DNA of 64,000 nucleotides from Mycobacterium colombiense (GTDB lineage: Bacteria; Actinomycetota; Actinomycetes; Mycobacteriales; Mycobacteriaceae). The notes below the pieces were generated by a model. That model was not told where the DNA came from, ran no database searches, and was given only the letters and a program-made list of their open reading frames with translations. The translations under genes were made by a program, and so were the position numbers. Position 1 is the stretch's first letter, and every line of letters starts with the position of its first letter. Shown here piece after piece: positions 39,468-50,315 of the stretch. The stretch spans positions 1 through 64,000 of the forward strand of contig NZ_LZSX01000073.1 in assembly GCF_001665835.1 (NCBI RefSeq), in the 5' to 3' direction.

Positions 39468-40652
39468 GTGACGTCCATTCAACAGCGTGATGCCCAGTCG
39501 GTTTTGGCTGGCATCGATGATCTGCTCCCGCAGATTCGCGAGCGCGCTCAGGCGACGGAGGACCTGCGGCGGCTGCCCGACGAGACCGTTCAGGACCTTC
39601 AGGATGTGGGCTTCTTCACCCTGTTGCAGCCCGAGCAGTGGGGCGGGCTGCAGTGCGATCCGACGCTGTTCTACGAGGCGGTGCGGCGGCTGGCCAGCGC
39701 GTGTGGTTCCACCGGCTGGGTGAGCTCGATCATCGGCGTGCACAACTGGCACCTGGCGCTGTTCGACCAGCAGGCGCAGGAGGAGGTCTGGGGCGAGGAC
39801 CCCAAGACCCGGGTCTCGTCGTCGTATGCCCCGATGGGTGCCGGCGTGGTGACCGACGGCGGCTACCTGGTCAACGGTTCGTGGAACTGGTCGTCGGGAT
39901 GTGACCACGCCACGTGGGCGTTCCTCGGCGGTCCGGTGATCAAGGACGGCCGCCCGGTCGATTTCGGCAGCTTCCTGATCCCGCGCAGCGAGTACCGCAT
40001 CGACGACGTGTGGCATGTCGTCGGCCTGCGCGGCACGGGCAGCAACACCGTCGTCGTCAAGGACGTCTTCGTGCCGCGGCACCGGTTCCTGTCCTACAAG
40101 GCGATGAACGACGGCACCGCGGGCGGATACGAGAACAACACCGCCGCGGTATACAAGATGCCTTGGGGCACAATGCATCCCACCACGATCTCGGCGCCGA
40201 TCGTCGGCATGGCCTACGGCGCGTACGACGCGCACGTCGAGCACCAGGGCAAGCGGGTGCGCGCCGCGTTCGCCGGTGAGAAGGCCAAGGACGACCCGTT
40301 CGCCAAGGTCCGCATCGCCGAAGCGGCCAGCGACATCGACGCGGCCTGGCGCCAGCTCAGCGGCAACGTCGCCGACGAGTACGCGCTGCTGTCGGCCGGC
40401 AAGGAGATCCCGTTCGACCTGCGTGCCCGCGCTCGCCGCGACCAGGTGCGCGCCACCGGCCGCGCGATCGCCTCCATCGACCGGCTGTTCGAGGCTTCCG
40501 GTGCCACGGCTCTGGGCAATGACCAACCGGTGCAACGGTTCTGGCGCGACGCGCACGCCGGTCGGGTGCACGCGGCCAACGACCCCGAGCGGGCCTACCA
40601 GATCTTCGGGAACAACGAGTTCGGGTTGCCGCCCGGCGACACCATGGTCTGA
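39468..40652 (+). CDS. hsaA: 3-HSA flavin-dependent monooxygenase, oxygenase component HsaA
   Basis: 394 residues, GTG start behind CAGGAGG. Hydroxylates 3-HSA to the catechol 3,4-DHSA after ring B opening. It has an acyl-CoA-dehydrogenase-like fold of the group D flavin monooxygenases, with the markers GWVSSIIGVHNWHLALF and the substrate-flavin region VVGLRGTGSNTVVV. Uses reduced flavin supplied by HsaB. First gene of hsaADCB, directly under the KstR box at 39404. Confidence 0.96.
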   Translation: MTSIQQRDAQSVLAGIDDLLPQIRERAQATEDLRRLPDETVQDLQDVGFFTLLQPEQWGGLQCDPTLFYEAVRRLASACGSTGWVSSIIGVHNWHLALFDQQAQEEVWGEDPKTRVSSSYAPMGAGVVTDGGYLVNGSWNWSSGCDHATWAFLGGPVIKDGRPVDFGSFLIPRSEYRIDDVWHVVGLRGTGSNTVVVKDVFVPRHRFLSYKAMNDGTAGGYENNTAAVYKMPWGTMHPTTISAPIVGMAYGAYDAHVEHQGKRVRAAFAGEKAKDDPFAKVRIAEAASDIDAAWRQLSGNVADEYALLSAGKEIPFDLRARARRDQVRATGRAIASIDRLFEASGATALGNDQPVQRFWRDAHAGRVHAANDPERAYQIFGNNEFGLPPGDTMV

Positions 40653-42442
<1,790 letters not shown>

Positions 42443-42452
42443 TTTCGAGGTT

Positions 42453-43019
42453 ATGACTGCCGCGCCGATCGACCCGCGCACGTTCCGTAGCGTGCTCGGC
42501 CAGTTCTGCACCGGGATCACCATCATCACCACCGTGCACGACGACGCCCCCGTCGGCTTCGCCTGCCAGTCCTTTGCGGCGCTGTCTTTGGACCCGCCGC
42601 TGGTGCTGTTCTGCCCCACCAAGGTGTCCCGGTCGTGGAAGGCCATCGAGGCCAGCGGCCGGTTCTGCGTCAACATGCTGACCGAACAGCAGAAGCACGT
42701 CTCGGCCCGATTCGGCTCCAAGGAGTCCGACAAGTTCGCCGGAATCGACTGGCACCCCTCCGAGCTCGGCTCGCCGATCATCGACGGGTCGCTGGCCTAC
42801 ATCGACTGCACGGTGGCTTCCGCGCACGACGGGGGCGATCACTTCGTGGTTTTCGGTGCGGTGCAGTCGCTTTCGGAGGCACCAAAGATCAAGCCCCGGC
42901 CGCTGTTGTTCTATCGCGGCGAATACACCGGGATCGAGCCGGACAAGACGACGCCGGCGCAGTGGCGCGACGATCTGGAAGCGTTCCTGACCACCACCAC
43001 GCAGGACACCTGGCTCTGA
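42453..43019 (+). CDS. hsaB: Flavin reductase HsaB of the 3-HSA monooxygenase
   Basis: 188 residues. Supplies reduced flavin to HsaA using NADH. Flavin-reductase-like FMN-binding split barrel with FCTGITIIT near the N-terminus and the conserved ACQSFAALSLDPPLVLFCP. Ends the hsaADCB operon, 10 bases after hsaC. In M. tuberculosis nat follows closely; here 3.3 kb of other genes intervene. Confidence 0.95.
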   Translation: MTAAPIDPRTFRSVLGQFCTGITIITTVHDDAPVGFACQSFAALSLDPPLVLFCPTKVSRSWKAIEASGRFCVNMLTEQQKHVSARFGSKESDKFAGIDWHPSELGSPIIDGSLAYIDCTVASAHDGGDHFVVFGAVQSLSEAPKIKPRPLLFYRGEYTGIEPDKTTPAQWRDDLEAFLTTTTQDTWL

Positions 43020-43117
43020 GCTGTCCCGGTCGTATCCCGTGTCTGACGACTGGTAAGCCGGGGTATGTAATACGACGAGGTCGGTAGATCACCCCAGCCC
43101 GGGAAGGCGGGTCGTCG

Positions 43118-44725
43118 TTGATTCGGTTCGGATGCGTGGCTTTGCTCGTCGCCGTTTCGGCGGTATCGGCATTCCTGGCGATCACGGGATCGTGGGGTTG
43201 GTGGATCGTCGCGACGATGGTTGCGGCGGTAGCCGCCGTAGGCTCTTACGACCTCATCCAGCGTGAGCACTCCGTTCTGCGGAACTACCCGGTGCTGGGG
43301 CATCTGCGGTTCATGTTGGAGGCGCTGCGCCCGGAAGTGCAGCAATACTTCGTTGAACGCAACTTCGACGGCCGGCCATTCGACCGCGACGTCCGCTCGC
43401 TGATCTACCAGCGCGCCAAGGGGACAGTCGCCGAGCAGTCATATGGCACCGAGCGCGACATCGATTGGGACGGCTACGAATACCTGGTTCACTCGACGGC
43501 CCCGGTCGAACCGCCGCCGGAACCCTATCGGGTTCGAATCGGTGGACCCGACTGCACGCAGCCCTACGACATCGCGCTGATGAACATCTCGGCGATGAGT
43601 TTCGGTTCGCTGTCCGGTAATGCGCTGCGGGCGCTGAACAACGGCGCACGCAAGGGTCGCTTCGCGCATGACACGGGCGAAGGTGGGCTGACGCCGTACC
43701 ATCTCGGCGGTGCGGACGTGATCTGGGAAATCGGATCCGGTTACTTCGGAACCCGGACCAAGGACGGTGCGTTCGATCCAGTTCAGTTCGCGGACAAGGC
43801 CGCTCACGAGTTGGTGAAGTGCATCTCGATCAAGCTGAGTCAAGGCGCGAAGCCTGGCATCGGTGGCGTCCTTCCAGCCGCGAAGGTCAGCAGGGAGATC
43901 GCCGCCTACCGCGGTGTGCCGATGGGTGAGAAGTGCATCAGCCCGGCGGCACACTCGGAGTTCGCCACTCCGCGCGAGCTGATCAGCTTTGTGGCGCGGC
44001 TGCGTGAGTTGGCCAAGGGCAAGCCGGTGGGCTTCAAATTGTGTGTCGGGTCGAGGACCGACGTGCTGGGAATCTGCAAGGCGATGCTCGCGGAGCGGGT
44101 GACGCCCGATTTCATCATTGTCGACGGCGCCGAAGGCGGTACCGCCGCCGCGCCGCTGGAATACGAAGACCACGTTGGTCTGCCCCTCACCGATGGGCTG
44201 ATGATCGTGCACAACGCGCTGGTCGGTACGGGCCTGCGCGACCGCATCCGAATAGGCGCGAGCGGCAAGGTCGCAACCGGAAACGACATCGTCAAACGTC
44301 TCATCCAGGGCGCGGACTACACCAACTCCGCCCGGTCGATGATGATGGCGGCAGGCTGCATCCAATCCCAGCGATGCCATACCAACCGCTGCCCGGTCGG
44401 GGTGGCAACCCAAGACCCGGCCCGGGCGCGCGCACTGGACGTCGCGGACAAAAGCGAGCGCGTATACCGCTACCAGCGGGCGACCGTCGCACAGGCGATG
44501 CTGATCATGGGGTCGATGGGTGTCTCCGACCCGTCCATGTTGAACCCCCACATGCTGCGCAAGCGCGTCTCGGCCGTCGAACAACGCTCGTATGCCGAGC
44601 TTTACGAATGGCTGCCGACCGGCGGGCTGCTGGATCATGCCCCTGCCACCTGGCGGTCAGATTGGGACGCGGCCGATCCCGACTCGTTCGCTCCGGCCGG
44701 GACTTCGCGTCCAACGATCTGCTAG
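43118..44725 (+). CDS. FMN-binding glutamate-synthase-family membrane protein
   Basis: 535 residues from TTG 43118 (start uncertain). Two N-terminal transmembrane helices (about 3-23 and 26-46) precede a glutamate-synthase large-subunit-like FMN TIM barrel (about 130-500) with SAMSFGSLSGNALRALN, HDTGEGG, ISIKLSQGAKPGIGG, DGAEGGTAAAP and a Cys motif CHTNRCPVGVATQ. It has no glutaminase domain and no NADPH subunit nearby, so it is not a full GOGAT. Reaction unknown. Part of a lower-GC block inserted between hsaB and nat. Confidence 0.87.
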   Translation: MIRFGCVALLVAVSAVSAFLAITGSWGWWIVATMVAAVAAVGSYDLIQREHSVLRNYPVLGHLRFMLEALRPEVQQYFVERNFDGRPFDRDVRSLIYQRAKGTVAEQSYGTERDIDWDGYEYLVHSTAPVEPPPEPYRVRIGGPDCTQPYDIALMNISAMSFGSLSGNALRALNNGARKGRFAHDTGEGGLTPYHLGGADVIWEIGSGYFGTRTKDGAFDPVQFADKAAHELVKCISIKLSQGAKPGIGGVLPAAKVSREIAAYRGVPMGEKCISPAAHSEFATPRELISFVARLRELAKGKPVGFKLCVGSRTDVLGICKAMLAERVTPDFIIVDGAEGGTAAAPLEYEDHVGLPLTDGLMIVHNALVGTGLRDRIRIGASGKVATGNDIVKRLIQGADYTNSARSMMMAAGCIQSQRCHTNRCPVGVATQDPARARALDVADKSERVYRYQRATVAQAMLIMGSMGVSDPSMLNPHMLRKRVSAVEQRSYAELYEWLPTGGLLDHAPATWRSDWDAADPDSFAPAGTSRPTIC

Positions 44726-44782
44726 AGACGCCCTGCTCTGCCTCCGATGTTTCGCACGCGCTCGGGCGGGAATGCGTGACGC

Positions 44783-45643
44783 ATGCACGCGACCGCGCCT
44801 TCACAGGTCCGTACGGCCCGGGGCACCCGGACGCTGGTCGACTATCTCAATACGCAAATCGATCGGACAGAGGCGGGCGACGTCGCTCTGCGCCATGGTG
44901 AAGGCGACGACACCATTCACGACACCCGGGTGGCGATCCGGCGGTTGCGCAGCACACTGCGAGTGTTCGCCAAGGCGCTGGACGCATCGGAAATCGAGGG
45001 TATGGAAACCGAACTCAAGTGGTTTGCCGGACTGCTCGGCGATGTTCGCGATTGCCAAGTCCAACGCGCCCGGTTCGACCGGGTGCTCGACGCCATGCCC
45101 GACGAACTGATACTGGGTCCAGTCAGATCGCGGATCGGCAGTCATTTTGCGTCCATCGAGCTTCCGGCACGCGAACACGTGAGGGAGACAATGGAATCCG
45201 CGCGCTACCAGAGCATGATGGCCGCGCTACGACGCTGGCGCACCGAACCTCCCATTGCCGGGGCCGTGACGGCCGGAACGCTGCGACAGCGGGCGCGCCG
45301 TGCACAGCGCAAGGCCGACCGGCGGTTGGCGGCCGCGCTCGAATCGGAAGAAGCCGCACTGCTGCACCGTGCGCGCAAAGCGGCCAAGCGTGCCCGGTAC
45401 GCCGCCGAACTCTGCGATTCTTTGGGCAAGCGAAATCGCGCCAAACGAACCATCAAGCGTTACAAGCGGATACAAAGCACGCTGGGCGACCATCAGGACT
45501 CCGTGGTCGCCGCGGAAGCGCTCCGCAGGATGGGATCGGCGGCGGGAACCACGGTCGGAGAGAACGGCTTTACCTTTGGCATGATGTATGCGCGCGAACA
45601 GCAGATCGCTCGCCAATGCCGTCGCGATGCCCGGCAGCTCTGA
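44783..45643 (+). CDS. CHAD domain protein
   Basis: 286 residues. The CHAD fold is an all-helical bundle rich in conserved His, Arg and Lys: DTIHDTRVAIRRLRSTLR (about 43-60), RARKAAKRARYAAELC and TLGDHQDSVVA. CHAD domains bind polyphosphate and are often paired with CYTH triphosphatases; none is seen here. A polyphosphate-granule role is family inference. It follows the FMN protein by 57 bases on the same strand. Confidence 0.88.
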   Translation: MHATAPSQVRTARGTRTLVDYLNTQIDRTEAGDVALRHGEGDDTIHDTRVAIRRLRSTLRVFAKALDASEIEGMETELKWFAGLLGDVRDCQVQRARFDRVLDAMPDELILGPVRSRIGSHFASIELPAREHVRETMESARYQSMMAALRRWRTEPPIAGAVTAGTLRQRARRAQRKADRRLAAALESEEAALLHRARKAAKRARYAAELCDSLGKRNRAKRTIKRYKRIQSTLGDHQDSVVAAEALRRMGSAAGTTVGENGFTFGMMYAREQQIARQCRRDARQL

Positions 45644-45677
45644 CGGGCGAACGGGGCCGTGGCAAAAGCGGCAATGA

Positions 45678-46151
45678 TTATCGCGTGTCGCGATAGTCGG
45701 AGGATTTGCCGTGCCGGGGCAGGTCGGCGTCGGTTGGCTGCTCCCCCCTCCACCCGGTATCGCGCTCGGCGCCGGATTGATCCGTAGCCGCGCCCCGGTC
45801 GGCGTCAACCCTCGGGTCGACCTTGTCGGCGCGCTCCCATTGCTCTTGGACCTCTTCGCGCGATGTCGCGGCTTCGCTTTGGTGCGCTCCCGCCCGGCTC
45901 TGCAGTCGCGCCGCCTCCGCGGCCTTGGCATCGGCCTCCGCCTGCGCGGCACGCGCCTTTGCTGCCGTCTCCGCGGCAAGCGCTTCACGGCGTTCGACTT
46001 TCTCCGTCTGCACACTGGCCTCTTGACGGATCTGTGCGGCTTGGCGCTGACGGCGCTGGATCGTGGCCCTCCTGGCCACGATGATCAGGACAACAATCAA
46101 CACGACTGCTACTGCGGCGATGACAATCCAGGCGATCTGGTTGGTACTCAT
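45678..46151 (-). CDS. Small membrane-anchored coiled-coil protein
   Basis: 157 residues. One N-terminal transmembrane helix (about 6-26, IAWIVIAAVAVVLIVVLIIVA) is followed by a long charged alpha-helical region (about 28-115) rich in Ala, Glu, Gln and Arg that should form a coiled coil, then a hydrophilic disordered tail. No enzyme motif. Such proteins are common near the mycobacterial membrane and are mostly unstudied. Convergent with the CHAD gene. The 206 bases between it and nat hold no recognisable gene or strong repeat. Confidence 0.8.
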   Translation of the reverse strand: MSTNQIAWIVIAAVAVVLIVVLIIVARRATIQRRQRQAAQIRQEASVQTEKVERREALAAETAAKARAAQAEADAKAAEAARLQSRAGAHQSEAATSREEVQEQWERADKVDPRVDADRGAATDQSGAERDTGWRGEQPTDADLPRHGKSSDYRDTR

Positions 46152-46357
46152 GGCGAGCTCCGTTTGATGAATCGATCTTTGCTATTTACGGGCTGGCCCG
46201 TCCTAGCCGATTGCCCTCTTCGGCACGAATCAAACAAGTTCGACGATTACCGCGAGGCCAGCCACGTCTCGCCGAGGGCCTCCTGATCGCAATCGGCCTT
46301 AGGAAAATTCGAACCCACCAGGATGTTGAGACTCGCCCGCTCGGACAGAATGGTGTC

Positions 46358-47188
46358 ATGACGCTGGACCTGGACGGGTACTTCGACCGGATCAACTACC
46401 GCGGCGCCGCCGAGCCGACCCTCGAGGTGCTGCAGGACCTGATGACCGCGCACACGGGGTCGATCCCGTTCGAGAACCTCGATCCGCTGATGGGCGTACC
46501 GGTCGACGACCTGAGCCCGGAAGCCCTGACCGACAAGCTGGTCCGCCGGCGCCGCGGCGGTTACTGCTACGAGCAAAACGGCCTGATGGGGTACGTGCTA
46601 ACCGAGATCGGGTTCCGCGTGCGGCGGTTGGCCGGCCGGGTGGTCTGGATGCTGGCGCCCGACAGCCCCGTGGGCGCCCAGACACACACGGTGCTCGCGG
46701 TGACGTTCCCGGGATCGCAGGGTTCGTTCCTGGTCGACGTCGGGTTCGGTGGCCAGACGCTGACCTCACCCATTCGCTTGCAGACCGGGAACGCGCAGCA
46801 GACCACGCACGAGCCGTACCGGCTCAACGACCGCGGCGACGGCCTGGTCCTGCAAGCCCTGATCCGGGACGAGTGGCAACCGCTCTATGTGTTCGGCACC
46901 CAGACCGCGCCGCAGGTCGATCTGCGGGTGGGCAGCTGGTATGTGTCCACGCACCCGTCGTCGATCTTCGTGACCGGCCTGACGGTCGCGCTGACCACCG
47001 ACGACGCCCGCTACAACCTGGCCGGGCGGAACCTGACCATTCACCGCGCCGACGGCAGCGAGAAGATCCGCCTGGATGACGCGGCGGCGGTCGTCGACGT
47101 GCTCGGCGAGCGGTTCGGCATCGATGTGGCGGCCATCGGCGACCACGGTGCGCTCGAGGCGCGCATCGCGCAGGTGCTCGACGCGTAG
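46358..47188 (+). CDS. nat: Arylamine N-acetyltransferase
   Basis: 276 residues from ATG 46358; frame upstream of it has no homology. The catalytic triad is complete: Cys70 (RRGGYCYEQN), His110 (AQTHTVLA) and Asp127 (LVDVGFGG). NAT can use acetyl- and propionyl-CoA, and in M. tuberculosis it lies at the end of the hsa cluster and is linked to cholesterol use and cell-envelope lipids, and can acetylate isoniazid. Here it is separated from hsaB by about 3.3 kb, so it probably has its own promoter. Confidence 0.95.
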   Translation: MTLDLDGYFDRINYRGAAEPTLEVLQDLMTAHTGSIPFENLDPLMGVPVDDLSPEALTDKLVRRRRGGYCYEQNGLMGYVLTEIGFRVRRLAGRVVWMLAPDSPVGAQTHTVLAVTFPGSQGSFLVDVGFGGQTLTSPIRLQTGNAQQTTHEPYRLNDRGDGLVLQALIRDEWQPLYVFGTQTAPQVDLRVGSWYVSTHPSSIFVTGLTVALTTDDARYNLAGRNLTIHRADGSEKIRLDDAAAVVDVLGERFGIDVAAIGDHGALEARIAQVLDA

Positions 47189-47204
47189 GCGTCCGCCGCT
47201 CTGG

Positions 47205-48371
47205 CTAGCGGGCCGGGAGCCAGGGACCGAGGCGCCGCACCGCTTCCTCGATGTCGTTCGTCGGCCCCGCGAAGGACAGCCGCACGTACGAATTGCCGCG
47301 CGCGGTGTCGAAGTCGATGCCCGGTGCGATCGCAACGCCGGTCTCTGCCAACAACTTTGAACAGAACTCCATCGAGTTGTCGGTAAAGTCCGAGACGTCG
47401 GCGTACACGTAGAAGGCGCCGTCGGTCGGGGCCAGCCGTTCGATGCCGATGCTGCGCAACCCGTTTAGCACCAGCGAGCGATTGGTCGCGTAGTGATGCA
47501 GGTGGCCGTCGGCCTCGGCGGTGGCCGCCGGGGTGAAGGCCGCCACCGCGGCGAGTTGGGACAGCACGGGCGGGCAGATGGTGAAGTTGCCGGTGAGGCA
47601 ATCCACCGCGCGGCGCAGCTCGGGCGGCACCAGAAGCCAGCCCAGCCGCCAGCCCGTCATCGCGTAGTACTTGGAAAAGCTGTTGACGACCACCGCATTT
47701 CGCGAGGTCTGCCACGCGCAGCTGGTCTGGGGTGCCCCTTCGTAGACCAGGCCGTGGTAGACCTCGTCGCTGATCAGCCGCGCTCCGGACGCGTCGCACC
47801 AGGACGCGATGGCGGCAAGCTCCGCGGGCTCGATGACCGTGCCCGTCGGGTTGGCCGGGCTCGCCACGATGACGCCCTGCACCGGCCGGTCGAGCTCGGC
47901 GAGCATCTGCGCGGTCGGCTGGAAACGCGTCTCCGGGCCGCAGGGGATCTCCACCACCTCGCACCCCAACGCCGACAAGATGTTTCGGTAGCACGGGTAG
48001 CCGGGGCTGGCCAGCGCCACCCGGTCACCGACGTCGAAGCACGCCAGGAAGGTGAGCAGGAAGCCGCCCGAGGAGCCCGTGGTGATCACCACCGCGTCGG
48101 GTTGGACGTCGAGCCCGTGCTGGCGCTGATAGTCCGCGGCGATCGCGGTGCGGAGCTCGGGGGTGCCCAACGACACCGAGTAACCCAGGTCGTTGGAATG
48201 CACGGCGGCGGCCGCGGCCGCGCGCACCGGCTCGGGCGCCCCCACGCTGGGCTGGCCCGCCGACAGGTTTACCAGGTCGCCGTGGCTGCGCTGGCGTTCC
48301 GCGGCCGCCAGCCAGACATCCATCACATAAAACGGTGGGATGCCGGCGCGCAGCGAGACACGGTCGGTCAC
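47205..48371 (-). CDS. aspB: PLP-dependent aminotransferase AspB (Rv3565 homologue)
   Basis: 388 residues, GTG start overlapping the fadE33 stop (GTGA). Fold type I aminotransferase with the PLP lysine in NSFSKYYAMTGWRLGW, the GSSGGFLLTFL phosphate loop, SPANPTGT and a C-terminal Arg in SYVRLSFAG. Annotated as aspartate aminotransferase, but its place at the end of a KstR2-controlled operon hints at another keto/amino acid, or no link at all. Substrate uncertain. Confidence 0.92.
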   Translation of the reverse strand: MTDRVSLRAGIPPFYVMDVWLAAAERQRSHGDLVNLSAGQPSVGAPEPVRAAAAAAVHSNDLGYSVSLGTPELRTAIAADYQRQHGLDVQPDAVVITTGSSGGFLLTFLACFDVGDRVALASPGYPCYRNILSALGCEVVEIPCGPETRFQPTAQMLAELDRPVQGVIVASPANPTGTVIEPAELAAIASWCDASGARLISDEVYHGLVYEGAPQTSCAWQTSRNAVVVNSFSKYYAMTGWRLGWLLVPPELRRAVDCLTGNFTICPPVLSQLAAVAAFTPAATAEADGHLHHYATNRSLVLNGLRSIGIERLAPTDGAFYVYADVSDFTDNSMEFCSKLLAETGVAIAPGIDFDTARGNSYVRLSFAGPTNDIEEAVRRLGPWLPAR

Positions 48372-49318
48372 GGCGTCTTGAGTACCTCGGATTCCAGTCG
48401 CCTAAGCAATTCTTGCGACGAATCCAGCAGGTGCGCACTGCCGTGGGCACGCTTGAAGTACAGGTGCATGTCGTGTTCCCAGGTGATCGCGATGCCGCCG
48501 TGCAGCTGGATGCCCTCGGCGGCCACCGTGTTCAGCGCCTCGGTGGCGGCCAGGCGGGCGGCGGCGGCGTTGGTGGGAGTGGGGTCATCGCACGCATCGG
48601 CGACGACGGTCTTCGCGGCGGCGACGGTGACGTACAGGTCGGCCATCCGATGCTTGAGGGCCTGGAAGCTGCCGATCGGCCGGCCGAATTGCACTCGGTC
48701 CTTTGCGTATTCGACGGTCAGTTCCAAACAGCGCTCGGCGGCGCCGATCTGCTCGGCGGCCAGCAGGACGGCCGCCATGTCCGCCAGCCCCGGGTCGGTG
48801 CCGATCGACTCGGTCTCCTCTGGTGTCAGTCGCGCCAGGTGCCGGGTCGGGTCCATGGTGGTGACGGGCTCCGCACCGAATCGCGTCCACCTGCTCACCT
48901 TGCCGTCCTGGACGGCGACCACGACGTCGGCGACATCGCCGTTCACCACGTAGTCGGCATCGAGCACCAGGGCGCCGATCGAGGTTCCCTCGGCGAGGCC
49001 TTCCAGCGTCGTGGCGTCCGGCTCGGTTGCGCTCAGCAGCGCCAGCTCGGCCAGCGTGGTGCCCAGCAGCGGGGAGGGCACCAGGGCGCGGCCGAGCTCC
49101 TGCAAAACGGCTGCGGCGTCGGCTAATTCGCCGCCCGCGCCGCCCAACTCCTCGGGTATCACCAGGGCCGCGGCGCCGACCTGCTCGCACAGCAGCTGCC
49201 ACAGTGATTCGTCGTAGCCGCGGTCGGATTCCATGGCCGCGCGCACGGCCGCCGGGCCGGCGTGCTTGGCTACCAGGGCGGCGACGGTCTCGTGGAGTAG
49301 CTCGCGTTCTTCAGTCAT
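48368..49318 (-). CDS. fadE33: Acyl-CoA dehydrogenase beta-type subunit FadE33 (IpdE2)
   Basis: 316 residues. Half of the heterotetrameric ACAD IpdE1-IpdE2, which dehydrogenates 5OH-HIP-CoA at the start of ring C/D breakdown (the partner is FadE30 at 53087). Shorter than a normal ACAD, with VIPEELGGAGG, VEYAKDRVQFGRPIGSFQALKHRMAD and HGGIAITWEHDMHLYFKRA in the C-terminal domain. 52 bases separate it from fadE32, and it is coupled to aspB. Confidence 0.92.
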   Translation of the reverse strand: MTEERELLHETVAALVAKHAGPAAVRAAMESDRGYDESLWQLLCEQVGAAALVIPEELGGAGGELADAAAVLQELGRALVPSPLLGTTLAELALLSATEPDATTLEGLAEGTSIGALVLDADYVVNGDVADVVVAVQDGKVSRWTRFGAEPVTTMDPTRHLARLTPEETESIGTDPGLADMAAVLLAAEQIGAAERCLELTVEYAKDRVQFGRPIGSFQALKHRMADLYVTVAAAKTVVADACDDPTPTNAAAARLAATEALNTVAAEGIQLHGGIAITWEHDMHLYFKRAHGSAHLLDSSQELLRRLESEVLKTP

Positions 49319-49370
49319 GGGCGCCGCTCCTCCATTGCTACGTTCTGCATCGTCGCGGCGCGAGTGGTAC

Positions 49371-50315
49371 TCATAGCGCCTCCAGCACTCGCCGCCGATG
49401 CTCCTCCGGTGTCCCCCAGGCCGACCGCAATGCCTGCACGCGCAGCAGCAACAGCGACAGGTCGTGTTCCTGGGTGAAACCGATTGCGCCGTGGGTCTGC
49501 AACGCCGAGCGCGCCGCCAGCAGCCCCGCCTCGGAGGCGGCCGCCTTGGCCGCGCTGACGTCGCGCGGGTTCATCGTCAGCGCCGCGCCGTAGATCAGCG
49601 GCCGGGCCAGTTCGATGGCGATGTGCACGTCGGCGAGCTTGTGCTTGATCGCCTGATACGAGCCGATCACCCGGCCGAACTGGGTGCGTTGCTTGGCGTA
49701 CTCGACCGCGCCGTCGCGCAGCGCCTCGGCCGCACCGATCAGCTGGGCCGCGGTGGCCAGTGCGCCGAATTCGTAGGCGCGCTTGACGTCTGCCTGCCAC
49801 GCCGTGCCGGTGGCGGTCACGTCGGAAAGCGTCCGGCTGGGGTCGACCGACTCGTGGACCTCGCCCGGTGTCGCTTCGGTGACACCGTCCTCGCCGGCCA
49901 GTAGCACCAGGCCGGCGACGTCGGCGTCGACGGCACGCGGTGTCTGCGGCGGCAGCGCGACGGTGGCGATCAGCTCACCGGACGCCAATCCGGCGCAGCG
50001 CTCGGCGTGATCGTCAGAGGCGAGCAATAGCGGTGCCACGGCGATGGATTCGGCCACCGGTCCCGGCACGCACCAATGCCCGAGGCGCTCGATCGCGACG
50101 ACGAGGTCGACCGGATCGGCCTCGATGCCGTCGAACTTCTCCGGCACGGCCAGGGCGGTGACGCCGAGGTTGGCCAGCTGCTCCCACACCTTGCGGCCCG
50201 GCGCCGTATCGCCCGCGGACCACGCGCGCACCGCACCGGGCAGATCCGCCGCGCCGAGCGCGGCGTCGATGCTGGCCGCGAAGTCGCGCTGCTGTTCGTC
50301 TAGCGCAAATTTCAC
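49371..50315 (-). CDS. fadE32: Acyl-CoA dehydrogenase FadE32 (beta-type subunit)
   Basis: 314 residues from GTG 50315, overlapping the fadE31 stop (GTGA); a longer frame to 50438 would run through fadE31. Marks are VPEKFDGIEADP, KQRTQFGRVIGSYQAIKHKLAD and THGAIGFTQEHDLSLLLLR. Adjacent FadE31 and FadE32 form an alpha2-beta2 ACAD in mycobacteria. It acts in the HIP part of cholesterol breakdown, with its exact substrate less certain than for FadE30/FadE33. Confidence 0.92.
   Translation of the reverse strand: MKFALDEQQRDFAASIDAALGAADLPGAVRAWSAGDTAPGRKVWEQLANLGVTALAVPEKFDGIEADPVDLVVAIERLGHWCVPGPVAESIAVAPLLLASDDHAERCAGLASGELIATVALPPQTPRAVDADVAGLVLLAGEDGVTEATPGEVHESVDPSRTLSDVTATGTAWQADVKRAYEFGALATAAQLIGAAEALRDGAVEYAKQRTQFGRVIGSYQAIKHKLADVHIAIELARPLIYGAALTMNPRDVSAAKAAASEAGLLAARSALQTHGAIGFTQEHDLSLLLLRVQALRSAWGTPEEHRRRVLEAL

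Noticed and set aside
43039..43066. SigF-like promoter GTGT...GGGTAT before the FMN protein
   Set aside because: The GGGTAT -10 is good but the -35 has a mismatch and an 18-base spacer; too weak to call.
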